A stretch of 64,000 nucleotides of DNA. Source: Rhizobium oryziradicis. GTDB taxonomy: Bacteria > Pseudomonadota > Alphaproteobacteria > Rhizobiales > Rhizobiaceae. This document shows positions 53,679 through 62,400 of this stretch, piece after piece. The notes beneath the pieces were generated by a model. The model ran no database searches. It was given only the letters and a program-made list of their open reading frames with translations, and had not been told where the DNA came from. The stretch spans positions 176,844 through 240,843 of the forward strand of contig NZ_MKIM01000021.1 of NCBI RefSeq assembly GCF_001939045.1, given 5' to 3'. How positions within the stretch are numbered: the first letter of the stretch is position 1; each line of letters opens with the position of its first letter. The translations under genes were made by a program, and so were the position numbers.

Positions 53679-54422
53679 TCATCTTGCCTCACCGGCGTGA
53701 CGCAGCAAATGCAGCACATCCACAGTGAAGGAGTAGAAAAGCAGCAGCAAGGCCACTGCGGCAATAGCAGTCGAGACCGGCGGAGTGATAAACGGCAGCA
53801 TGATAATGCACAGCGCTCCAACCTGAACCACGCAGATCAATTTCCGGCGAAAACAGTCGTCAAGCGGTGCCCGTAGCCACGGAAAAGGGTATTGGGCGAG
53901 CACAAAGCCATAGCGCATCAAGCCAATCAGCAGCACCCAGCCCCCTGCTTTCTCCAGCAACAGCACGGTGATGGAGAGCACAAGGATCAACAAGGCATCA
54001 ACCTCCATATCAAAGCGGGCACCAAGCGCTGAGACAAGGCGAAAACGCCGCGCGAGATAGCCATCCACGCAGTCAAGCGCCAAGGCAGACATGGCAAGCG
54101 CGATCAAGGCGGGCAAAGCCGGCTCAAGAACCAGACGTTCACCTGCAAACAACACGGTTGCCCCAACAAGACTGACAATGGCTGCCCGGATGGCCGTCAC
54201 GACATTGGCCGCGCCAAAACGCCGATGGTTGTGGCTTGGTAAAGCGTAAATCACCAATGCAAAAATGAACAAAAGCAGCGTGGCTGCCGAGGCAATGGTG
54301 CCAATGCCGATCAGCAGATGGGAGCGCAACACCAGATAGCTGAATACAGAGGCCATGAACACGACACAAAGCGCGATCAGCGTGTTGTGCAGAAGCGGTT
54401 TTGAAATCGTATCGATTGACAT
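53679..54422 (-). CDS. CDP-alcohol phosphatidyltransferase family membrane protein
   Basis: A 247-residue integral membrane enzyme. The signature is DCVDGYLARRFRLVSALGARFDMEVD, here cut to its key residues: D-x2-DG-x2-AR-x8-G-x3-D-x3-D (about 122-147), which binds CDP-diacylglycerol or CDP-alcohol with Mg. It transfers a phosphatidyl or alcohol-phosphate group. ATG at 54422 is preferred (MSIDTISKP). Divergent from the dehydrogenase-PTPS-GT-methyltransferase operon, which suggests shared control. The acceptor is not known. Confidence 0.87.
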   Translation of the reverse strand: MSIDTISKPLLHNTLIALCVVFMASVFSYLVLRSHLLIGIGTIASAATLLLFIFALVIYALPSHNHRRFGAANVVTAIRAAIVSLVGATVLFAGERLVLEPALPALIALAMSALALDCVDGYLARRFRLVSALGARFDMEVDALLILVLSITVLLLEKAGGWVLLIGLMRYGFVLAQYPFPWLRAPLDDCFRRKLICVVQVGALCIIMLPFITPPVSTAIAAVALLLLFYSFTVDVLHLLRHAGEAR

Positions 54423-54716
54423 TTTTATCTCATAGCCCTCTGATTTCAATTATAAAACGACTTATTCAACCATAGAACGGCGCAGGTTCTATGCTTTCAT
54501 CTGTTTTAACCGATACACCGTATCATTACGCTGAAATCTGCAAATGGTTTACTTTTCTGTGCCGCGTGCCATGAAGAGTTGCCGTATGTTACTGATAAAC
54601 ATAGGGTGTGATTGGAAAATGCCATGGAACATAAAATGCCTGATTGCGTTGTCGCTAATTGATGCAAATGATGAGACGATTTGAGTGAGACCATTTTGCC
54701 CGCCAGACAATCACCC
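54423..54716. promoter_or_regulatory. Divergent promoter region of the pterin-like/lipid cluster with two dyads
   Basis: About 290 bases without a gene between two divergent operons. It contains an 8-bp perfect dyad CATAGAAC (54471-54478) / GTTCTATG (54486-54493) and a 5-bp dyad GATAC-ACC-GTATC (54512-54524). Either may bind a regulator that controls both arms. No regulator gene is adjacent. Confidence 0.4.
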
Positions 54717-55682
54717 ATGACCAGCGCCCGCGCGCTGTGGTTTCCTTCTCAAGGGCAATGCGAGATCCGGCGCGAGGCGCTTCCACCTCTTGAAGCAGGG
54801 CAGGCGCGTGTCCGCATGCTTTTTAGCGGCATCAGTCGCGGCACGGAATCGCTGATATTCCAAGGCAGGGTTCCCGAAAGTGAGTTTGCGCGGATGCGCG
54901 GTCCCAACATGGCCGGTGATTTCCCATTCCCGGTCAAATACGGCTATGCAGCGGTGGGCAGGGTAGAGGAGGGGCCAGAACCATGGCTCGGCAAAACAGT
55001 GTTTTGCCTCCATCCGCACCAAGACATCTTCACAGTGCCGACAGACATGCTCACTCTGTTACCATCCGCTTTGCCTGCACAGCGGGCCGTGCTTGCTGCC
55101 AATATGGAAACAGCCCTCAACATTGTGTGGGATGCCGGCATTTTGCCAGGCGACAAGGTGGCTGTGTTTGGCGCAGGCGTGGTGGGTGTTTTGGTCTCGT
55201 TTCTTGCGTCACAAATTGCTGGAACCGATATAGATTTACTCGATCCAAACCCGTCGCGCGCGCTGTTGGCCGCGCATTTTGGCTTGAATTTTTACGATAG
55301 CGATCCACCATCCAATGCCTATGATGTGATGATCAATGCCAGCGGTTCGCCAGAGGCGCTGGCATTGGCGCTAAACCATGCCGGACAAGAAGCCCGCATT
55401 GTTGAAGCAAGCTGGTATGGTGATACCATTCTAAAGCTTGCGCTCGGTGGCCCTTTTCACGCCCGTCGCCTCTCCATCATCAGTTCACAGGTGGGCACCA
55501 TACCGCCCGCGCAACGCGCCCGCTGGACCTTTGCCAGACGCTTGAAAAAGGCGCTTGATCTGCTGCTGGATGATCGCCTTGATGCGCTGATTTCGGCGCA
55601 AACCGCCTTTGACGATATTGCCGCAGCCTATTCCGAGATCATCTCGGACCCGCAAACCCTTTGCCATCGCATTTGCTACTGA
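54717..55682 (+). CDS. Medium-chain dehydrogenase, BchC-like, without the usual zinc ligands
   Basis: A 321-residue oxidoreductase. The segment MLFSGISRGTESLIFQGRVP is like BchC and its relatives. Where classical alcohol dehydrogenases have the catalytic-zinc Cys and His-Glu, this protein has Ser (SGIS) and Tyr-Ala (KYGYAAVG). The Rossmann motif is VAVFGAGVVGVLVSF (about 155). It therefore probably uses NAD(P)H with no catalytic zinc. ATG at 54717 is assumed; a TTG at 54681 is an alternative. It starts the overlapping operon with the PTPS-like, glycosyltransferase and methyltransferase genes, 12 bases before the next. Confidence 0.82.
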   Translation: MTSARALWFPSQGQCEIRREALPPLEAGQARVRMLFSGISRGTESLIFQGRVPESEFARMRGPNMAGDFPFPVKYGYAAVGRVEEGPEPWLGKTVFCLHPHQDIFTVPTDMLTLLPSALPAQRAVLAANMETALNIVWDAGILPGDKVAVFGAGVVGVLVSFLASQIAGTDIDLLDPNPSRALLAAHFGLNFYDSDPPSNAYDVMINASGSPEALALALNHAGQEARIVEASWYGDTILKLALGGPFHARRLSIISSQVGTIPPAQRARWTFARRLKKALDLLLDDRLDALISAQTAFDDIAAAYSEIISDPQTLCHRICY

Positions 55683-55694
55683 AGAGAGAGACCT

Positions 55695-56093
55695 ATGTTC
55701 GCAGTTGAAGTTCGTGATCACATCATGATCGCCCACAGTCTTCCTCGTCCGGTTTTTGGCCCGGCGCAAGGCATGCATGGGGCCACTTTTGTGGTCGATG
55801 CCGCCTTTTTCACACGCGATCTCGATGAGGATGGCTTGGGCGTGGATATTGGTGCCGCAACCACTGTTCTGGCTGATGTGCTCAAACCCCTTAATTATCA
55901 AAACCTTGATGATCTGGCCGTCTTCAAGGACACGGTGACCACAACAGAAGTGATTGCAAAATATATTTTCGATCAACTGGCTGATGCGGTTGCTGCCAAA
56001 CGGCTTGGCCCGGGCAGCCATCGCATTACCCGGCTAAAAATCACCTTGCACGAGTCCCATGCGGCGAGGGCATGGTACGAGGCCGATCTGTGA
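55695..56093 (+). CDS. PTPS/QueD-family protein (6-pyruvoyl/6-carboxy-tetrahydropterin synthase-like), degenerate site
   Basis: A 132-residue protein with the T-fold of QueD/PTPS. IAHSLP matches AAHRLP, HGATF matches HGHxF, TTTEVIAKYIFDQL matches PTSEVLAKWIWDQ, and LHES matches the pterin-anchoring Glu (KET/KET-like). Zinc ligand 1 (His14) and 2 (His28) are kept, ligand 3 is Ala30. The catalytic Cys before HGH is missing (GPAQGMHG), and the Asp-His pair of LDHHYLN reads LNYQNLD. It probably still binds a pterin or pyrimidine ring but cannot run the QueD reaction. GAGAGAGAC precedes the ATG; its stop overlaps the glycosyltransferase start. Confidence 0.83.
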   Translation: MFAVEVRDHIMIAHSLPRPVFGPAQGMHGATFVVDAAFFTRDLDEDGLGVDIGAATTVLADVLKPLNYQNLDDLAVFKDTVTTTEVIAKYIFDQLADAVAAKRLGPGSHRITRLKITLHESHAARAWYEADL

Positions 56094-57136
56094 GCCGAGA
56101 TCTTACGTTTGCCTTTCCCGGCAGGTTGGAGCTGAACACTGGCGGCTATATCTATGATCGCCGCGTTATTGCCGGACTATCAAAACAAGGTTGGGCTGTT
56201 CAGCCCATGGCCTTGGGCGAGGGCTTTCCTTTTCCAACGCCTGATGCAAAAGCCAATGCCGAGCAGACGCTATCAGCCTTGCCAGATGGCTCAATCGTGC
56301 TTGTAGACGGCTTGGCGTTTGGCATATTGGATGACTGGGCCAGACGAGAAGGCGCGCGGCTTAACATCGTCGCACTGGTGCACCATCCTCTCGCCTTGGA
56401 AACCGGCCTGACCGATGAAGAAAAAGCAGCATTTCACCACTCAGAAATGCAGGCACTGCAATGGGCCAGACATATCATCGTTACATCGCCGGTCACCGCC
56501 CGTGAGTTGACGGCGCATTTTAAGGTCAATGCCGAGAGAATAACGGTAGCAATTCCCGGTATTGATGCTGTTTCTGTTGAAACGTCTTCGTCCAATACTG
56601 TGCCTCAAATCTTGTCCGTCGGCAATTTAACGCCGCGCAAAGGCCATGACATTTTGCTGGCAGCCCTCAAACAGATTGAAGATCTACCCTGGCAAGCCAC
56701 CATTATTGGCAGTCGTGATCTCCATCCACAAACGGCGGCACAATTGCAGGCACAGCAACGCGCCCTCGGCCTTGGTGGCCGTGTGGTTTTCAAAGGTGAA
56801 GTTGAATCTGTCGCGCCTGCCTTTGAAAAAGCTGATATTTTCGCGCTCGCCAGCCGCTATGAAGGCTATGGCATGGTGTTTGCCGAGGCGTTGGCCCATG
56901 GCCTGCCCATTGTTGCCTGCCATGCGCGTGCCATTCCGCAGGTGGTGCCTGAGGAAGCTGGCATTCTTGTACCGGTGGATGATGTTGCTGCCTTCGCAAA
57001 TGCTCTTCGCAGCCTGCTTCAAGATGTGAAACTTCGACAGGAAAAAGCCGAGGGAGCGAGACGGGCAGGGGCACGCTTGCCAGGTTGGGACCGGACAAGC
57101 CAAATTTTGTCGGATGCGTTGGAGACTGTGATGTGA
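56090..57136 (+). CDS. Family 4 glycosyltransferase
   Basis: A 348-residue GT-B enzyme. The N-domain has the glycine-rich FPGRLELNTGGYIYDRRVIA; the C-domain has ILSVGNLTPRKGHDILLAAL and the nucleotide-sugar motif ASRYEGYGMVFAEALAHGLP with the Glu-x7-Glu pattern (EGYGMVFAE). It transfers a sugar from a nucleotide donor. GTG at 56090 overlaps the PTPS-like stop (GTGA), and its own stop overlaps the methyltransferase start, so the genes are translated together. The acceptor may be the product of the PTPS-like and reductase enzymes. Confidence 0.88.
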   Translation: MSRDLTFAFPGRLELNTGGYIYDRRVIAGLSKQGWAVQPMALGEGFPFPTPDAKANAEQTLSALPDGSIVLVDGLAFGILDDWARREGARLNIVALVHHPLALETGLTDEEKAAFHHSEMQALQWARHIIVTSPVTARELTAHFKVNAERITVAIPGIDAVSVETSSSNTVPQILSVGNLTPRKGHDILLAALKQIEDLPWQATIIGSRDLHPQTAAQLQAQQRALGLGGRVVFKGEVESVAPAFEKADIFALASRYEGYGMVFAEALAHGLPIVACHARAIPQVVPEEAGILVPVDDVAAFANALRSLLQDVKLRQEKAEGARRAGARLPGWDRTSQILSDALETVM

Positions 57137-57927
57137 GCGGATTTGATAGCACTTGGCTAGCGCTTCGTGAACCTGCGGATCGGGCAGCCCGTGCTCCCGT
57201 TCTGGTGGCACAGCTTTCTCGCCACCTCGCAACTGTCAATGCTCCGCGTGTATTGGATATTGGCTGCGGCACAGGCTCAACCTGGCGCAGCCTTGCCAAT
57301 GCGCTGCCCGACAGCGTGGGTTGGACCTTGCTGGATCACGACCCTGCCTTGCTGGATGAAGCCAAGAAACGAATGGGTGAGCGGGAAAATATTCAATTTT
57401 ATCAGCATGATCTGACAGATGTTGACGGACTGCCGCTGAAGGATGTCACTCTTGTCACCGCCTCTGCGCTGTTTGATCTTTGTTCCGATGCGTTTTGCGC
57501 AGCGCTGAGCGCCAGATTGGCCATGCAATCCTGCGGGCTTTATGCGGCTTTGAATTACAATGGTGTGATGACGTGGACATTGTCCCTTCCGCTGGATGCG
57601 CAGGTTCTGGCAGACTTCAACCACCATCAGCGCACAGACAAGGGTTTTGGGGCAGCCCTCGGCCCGGATGCGACAGACTGTCTGCACCATCACCTTGCTG
57701 CCCACGGGTTTCAACTGAGTTGTCAATCCAGCCCTTGGCGCATGGATGCCGGGATGAAGGAGCTTCAAATCGCCTTCCTCAAAGGTCTTCGCCATCCCTT
57801 GATAGAAATCGGCAATCTTTCGCCAGCACAGATCGATCAATGGATTTTAGAGCGCATCTCTTTGATAGACGCTCGCGATAGCTTATGCGAGGTCGGCCAC
57901 ACGGACCTGATCGCTTTGCCGGATTGA
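57133..57927 (+). CDS. Class I SAM-dependent methyltransferase
   Basis: A 264-residue enzyme. The AdoMet-binding motif I is VLDIGCGTGSTWRSL (about 40), followed by the acidic residue in LLDHDPALLDEA and motif IV-like VTASALFDLCSDAF. GTG at 57133 overlaps the glycosyltransferase stop. Its last 45 bases overlap the convergent RibD-like gene. It probably methylates the glycosylated product. The acceptor is unknown. Confidence 0.86.
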   Translation: MSGFDSTWLALREPADRAARAPVLVAQLSRHLATVNAPRVLDIGCGTGSTWRSLANALPDSVGWTLLDHDPALLDEAKKRMGERENIQFYQHDLTDVDGLPLKDVTLVTASALFDLCSDAFCAALSARLAMQSCGLYAALNYNGVMTWTLSLPLDAQVLADFNHHQRTDKGFGAALGPDATDCLHHHLAAHGFQLSCQSSPWRMDAGMKELQIAFLKGLRHPLIEIGNLSPAQIDQWILERISLIDARDSLCEVGHTDLIALPD

Positions 57928-58689
57928 TAAAGGCCTGCGCTGAAAGGAACAATCAAAAAGAATGTCACTCCCAAGGCTATAAACGGTGGTGGCCGGGCGC
58001 TTAGCTTCGCAAAGCCGTTGAATCGGCGATAGATTGATGCCGCTTGGCCCCGATCCGATAATGATCGGCGAAATGGACACATGAAGGCGATCCACATGAC
58101 CCACTTCAATGAAGCGCGCAATTGTTCGGGCACCACCCTCGACAAGAATGCGATGAAGCCCTCTTTCCGCAAGCGCTTGCAACATCATGCCGGTATCCAA
58201 CCCACAGGCCTCTGACGGCAGGCGGACAACAGTGGCATTTGCCAGTGTTTTTCGAGGCGCATCGATGCTTTGAAAGACAAGAACCGGCGCACCATGATCG
58301 TGAAACAGGCTTTCATTGCCGTCCAACTGACCATGGCAATCCACAATGACCCGAACGGGATCATCGCCTTTCACCAGACGCACGGACAAACGCGGATCAT
58401 CGGCTGTCACGGTGTTCACGCCCACGATTACGGCATCGACCAGCGCCCGACAGCGATGCAGATGAATGAGCCCATCGGGGCCGGAAACATCACGGGCGTC
58501 GCCAGCAACGGTGGCAATTCTGCCATCCAGCGATTGGCCCACTTGCGCAATCACAAAGGAGCCCTTGGCAGCAGCAATGGGCGCGTAAATTGCGCCCATG
58601 GTGGCAAAATCCGTCACAAGGTTTTTGCCACCATGGGCAACCGCCAGCAGCCTGTCCCATGTTTCCTCGGTGACCTCAGTCGTCTGCAT
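57883..58689 (-). CDS. RibD C-terminal-type reductase (riboflavin/pyrimidine reductase family)
   Basis: A 268-residue protein with only the reductase half of RibD, and no N-terminal deaminase. FVIAQVGQSLDGRIAT matches the dihydrofolate-reductase-like NADPH site; DAVIVGVNTVTADDPRLSVR and HRILVEGGARTIARF (about 190) are typical of 5-amino-6-ribosylaminouracil reductase. Riboflavin synthesis normally uses the fused gene, so this copy probably works in a side pathway with the neighbouring PTPS-like gene. ATG at 58689 follows the b561 gene by 7 bases. Converges on and overlaps the methyltransferase gene. Confidence 0.87.
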   Translation of the reverse strand: MQTTEVTEETWDRLLAVAHGGKNLVTDFATMGAIYAPIAAAKGSFVIAQVGQSLDGRIATVAGDARDVSGPDGLIHLHRCRALVDAVIVGVNTVTADDPRLSVRLVKGDDPVRVIVDCHGQLDGNESLFHDHGAPVLVFQSIDAPRKTLANATVVRLPSEACGLDTGMMLQALAERGLHRILVEGGARTIARFIEVGHVDRLHVSISPIIIGSGPSGINLSPIQRLCEAKRPATTVYSLGSDILFDCSFQRRPLSIRQSDQVRVADLA

Positions 58690-58696
58690 TGCCAAT

Positions 58697-59272
58697 CTAG
58701 AGCATCCTGTAGAGTGTATGATCGCGCTTTATAATATGATGAAGTAAGATTGCACTAATATGCAACGCAAAAAGCGCCAATAAGATCCATGCGCTCCAAA
58801 AATGAATAGCAGACAATAGACCAGCAAGAGCCGGTGCCTTGGCAATAGGGCTCCAGATCGGCAAAATTCCAAACCAGACCAATGGAAAACCATGGGCATT
58901 GGTTGCCAGAAAACCGCTCACAGGCATGATAATCAAAAACACGTAAAGCAAGCCGTGCACACAGGCGGCAGCCGTACGCTCCAACGTCGATCCCTCAGCG
59001 TGGGGATGGCCCGCAATCAACCGATTGCCGACCCGCACCAGCATCAACCACAGCACTAAAAAGCCAAGGCTCTCATGAAGCAGATAGAAATTGAGAGAGA
59101 CTTCGCCTTTCACAAACTGAATGACAATGCCCAGCGGCCATGTTGCAAGAACCAGAACAGCGATAAGCCAATGCAAGAGGCGCGAAGTGGCCGCAAATCG
59201 GTGCACTTTGATGTCCACGAGCGATGGCGTGATCGCCTTTGTGAAGGCCGAAGGTTTGGTTCTATCAGGCAC
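58697..59272 (-). CDS. Cytochrome b561-family membrane protein
   Basis: A 191-residue four-helix membrane protein (helices about 35-55, 68-88, 110-130, 160-182). Conserved heme-ligand histidines are in SRLLHWLIAVLVLA, LLHESLGFLVL, CVHGLLYVFL and LFALHISAILLHH. Such proteins pass electrons between quinol and periplasmic acceptors such as superoxide. GTG at 59272 has GGGAGG just upstream. It is cotranscribed with the RibD-like reductase. A link to the redox steps of the neighbouring cluster is possible but unproven. Confidence 0.88.
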   Translation of the reverse strand: MPDRTKPSAFTKAITPSLVDIKVHRFAATSRLLHWLIAVLVLATWPLGIVIQFVKGEVSLNFYLLHESLGFLVLWLMLVRVGNRLIAGHPHAEGSTLERTAAACVHGLLYVFLIIMPVSGFLATNAHGFPLVWFGILPIWSPIAKAPALAGLLSAIHFWSAWILLALFALHISAILLHHIIKRDHTLYRML

Positions 59273-59300
59273 GGTCACCTCCCATGGTTTTGCTCAATTC

Positions 59301-59338
59301 TTGTTTTCGCATCGGATGTTCCGAAAACCGGCTCCCAC
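59301..59338. repeat. Dispersed rhizobial repeat (inverted partner of 3737-3774)
   Basis: Matches the reverse complement of 3737-3774 at 36 of 38 positions by eye; core TTTTCGCATCGGATGTTCCG, followed by GAAAACCGGCTCCCAC. It lies in the 133-base gap between the sbcC stop and the b561 start. A similar but shorter copy is at 308-346. Confidence 0.75.
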
Positions 59339-59405
59339 TTTTCGGACAAAAGCTGTATCCTCTCAAAAGACTGTTACCTTCGAGGTTGAGGCCCTTGCCG
59401 CTCCC

Positions 59406-62400
59406 TTACAATGCGTTTCTCGTCTGGATTGTGCTGCCTGAGAGGCCGCGATCTACATAAAAGCCATTGGGGATGGCCTCTTGCACTTCGCGCACATGGG
59501 AAATCAAACCCACCGCCCGTCGGTTGCTGACCAATGTGTTGAGAACATCCAGCACTTGATCCAGCGTTCCTGTGCCGCTTTCGGCGTCAAGGCTGCCGAA
59601 ACCCTCATCGATAAAGATGGTATCAAGCTGCACTTTGCCGCTTGAGCTTTCAACAACATCGGCCAAACCCAGCGCAAGCGCAAGGGCCGCGATAAAGCTC
59701 TCGCCGCCTGAAAGGGTCGACGTTGGGCGAGATTTCCCCGTATAAACATCGCTCACCCGGATGCCCAACCCGCGACGGCCGCGTCCGCTCAATTCGATCT
59801 CACGTTCAAGATGATAGCGATGACCCGTCATTGGCCCCAGGCGCAGGTTGGCAGCATTGAGAACCTGGTCAAACATTGCACCAATCGCAAATGTTTCAAG
59901 ATCCAGATTTTGACTGTTCTTGCCGTCAAACAGGGCGGCGAGGCGCCGAAGAGGGCCAGAACTTTGCTCAAGACGCTCAAGACGCTCCAGTGTTGTTTCG
60001 ATTTTCTCCCGCAATCGGCGCAGTTGATTCCATAGCGCTTCTGCTTTCAGACGCCTTTCCTGCGCGGCTTCGTGCTCTTTGGCTGCAATGGCGCAGTGTT
60101 CTTCAAGCGGTGCCAAGTCCCGCCGCGTCAGGCCAAGGGTTTTGGATTGACAATTGGCAACAGCCTGTTGCGCCGCCATCCATTGCTGCCGATGTTGTTC
60201 GACCCGGTCCCGATCGCGCTGAATGTCAACGATCCCGGGCTTCAGTGCCTGAAAATCCTCCTCGGTCAGTTGCACCGCGCTCAAGCGCGCTGCAAATGTC
60301 TGCTGCGATTTATCCAGTCGCGTACGCTGGAGCGTAACGGCGTCCGTTGCGGCTTGCATGTCGCGCTCTGCCACAATGAGGGCCTCGCGCGCCGCAGTCG
60401 CCTGTTCTTTGGCCTTGTCAAATGCCGTCTGGCGCGCAAGCAATGCCTTTTGCTTCAATGCCACACTGGCATTCAATGCGGTCAGGGTTCTGAGGTTCTC
60501 GGGTATATCCGCCAGCATCTCAATATAGCGCGACTGCGCCACTGCCATGGCCGTCTTTGCATCCTGGGCAGCGCGATGAAGCTGGGTTAACGCCTGTTGT
60601 TCCGCATCCAGCTGTTGGCCAAGCTGCTGCAGCAGCCGATCAAGATTTGCAACATCCACACCCTCACCAAGGGCTTTGATTGCCTCCTTGCATGTCTCAA
60701 TTTGCGCGCCGATCTCAGCCGATGATTGCTCAGGCGGTTCTACATTTATCCACTGGCTCCGCCGCTCGCTCAAAATCTCCCGCGCCGAGGTGCTTTTGCG
60801 ATCCCACTCACGCTCCGCAAGCTGTGCTTGCTCATAATGCTGTCGAGCCCGCCGAAACGCCGCATCCAGACCGCTATTCTCAAGATGCCCGGTCGCGGGG
60901 GAGGGGTGGTGGGTCGCACCGCAGACAGGGCAGGGGGCTCCATCAACCAGCTTTTGCGCAAGATGCAGCGCCTGCGCCTCTGCCAATTGGTGTTCCGCCG
61001 CTTGTAAGGCTGCTTGCACCGCCTGCAACAGGTCTTTGGCTTCATCGTGGCGGGTTTGCGCATCAACGGCTTGTCTGGCTGCCGCATCAATCCCGGCCAT
61101 GCCTTTTTCATAGGCAATGGCCGTATGACACGCCGCCGTCAACTGCGCGACGTGCTGCGAAACCACTTGCCGCTGCTCTTCATTTGCGCGCGCAGTCTGC
61201 AATTCCAAGGCCAGTCGATCACGCTCCGCAGCCCGTTTGGCAAGATCGCGCTCCGCTTCGGCAACGGCTGCTTCCTGTGTTTTAAAGGCCAAGCTGCTTT
61301 TCTGCGCTTCCGCCTCTGCCAACGCAGATTTTTCAAGAATCACCCGCAACCGGGATAGGGCTTCAAGCGCATTGTGCAGCTGGCCGATTTCACCGCTCAA
61401 TGCGGTCTCACTCGCCAGTGTTTCTGTTGCCTGCCGAGATTTGTTTCGCGCATCGATCACGATGGCCTCGCACTTGGCATTTTTTGCCAGCGCCTCTTTC
61501 AAACCCGCTTGCGCCTCCCGAACATGGGCTTCAACATCCAGAAGGCTGCGGGCGCGTTCCAGGGCTGCAACACGCTGTGCGAGCTGCTCAATCTCGGGTG
61601 CCGCGGCCGCAAACCCAGCCACATCCGCCTGGGCGGCTTCAATGGCAACAAACAGTTTTTCCACATCGCGCGCCTGGTCCAAGGTTGTGCGCGCTTGAGC
61701 AAGCGCATTTGACGCGGAACTTTCCTCGTTCACGGCATCATTGCGGGTTTCTCCTGCCCGCTCAATGCCAGCAGTCAGCGTCTCAGCGCTTTCAAACCCC
61801 TCAGTGAAGAGCAAACGACTACAAATTTCGCGCTCAGAGCGCACCTCGCGCTCTGCATCTTCCGCTGTCGCTTTCATTTTGGCCGTGAGCCGGCGATACA
61901 GCGAAACATCGAAAAGGCTGCGCAAAATGGCCAATCGATCCTTGGTATTTGCAGCAAGAAATGCTTCAAAGCGTCCTTGCGGCAAAAGAACAATCTGGCG
62001 AAATTGCTCAACCCCATAGCCGAGCAGATTTTTAATCTCGGCCTCGACCACACCCGTCTTTCGTTCCGCAATGATTTTTCCGCAGTTTCCGCCAGAAATC
62101 TCCTCCAGCGTCAGCCCGGTGGCATCAAACAGCCAGGCCTCATGTGGGCTTCGCGTTTCGCCCGTTCCGCGCTGTTTTGGGCGGCTTTGCTCTGGGCGTC
62201 TACGAACAACATAGCGGCGCTCGCCAATATCAAAGACAAACTCCACCTCAGTCAGCATCTCGACATTGGCATGATCTGATCGCAAAGAGCCAGGATCTTG
62301 CTCGGGCCTTGCTGGCTCACCGAACAAGGCAAATGTCATGCCGCTGAAAATGCTGGATTTTCCAGCACCTGTCTTGCCATAAATGCCAAAAAGGCCAACC

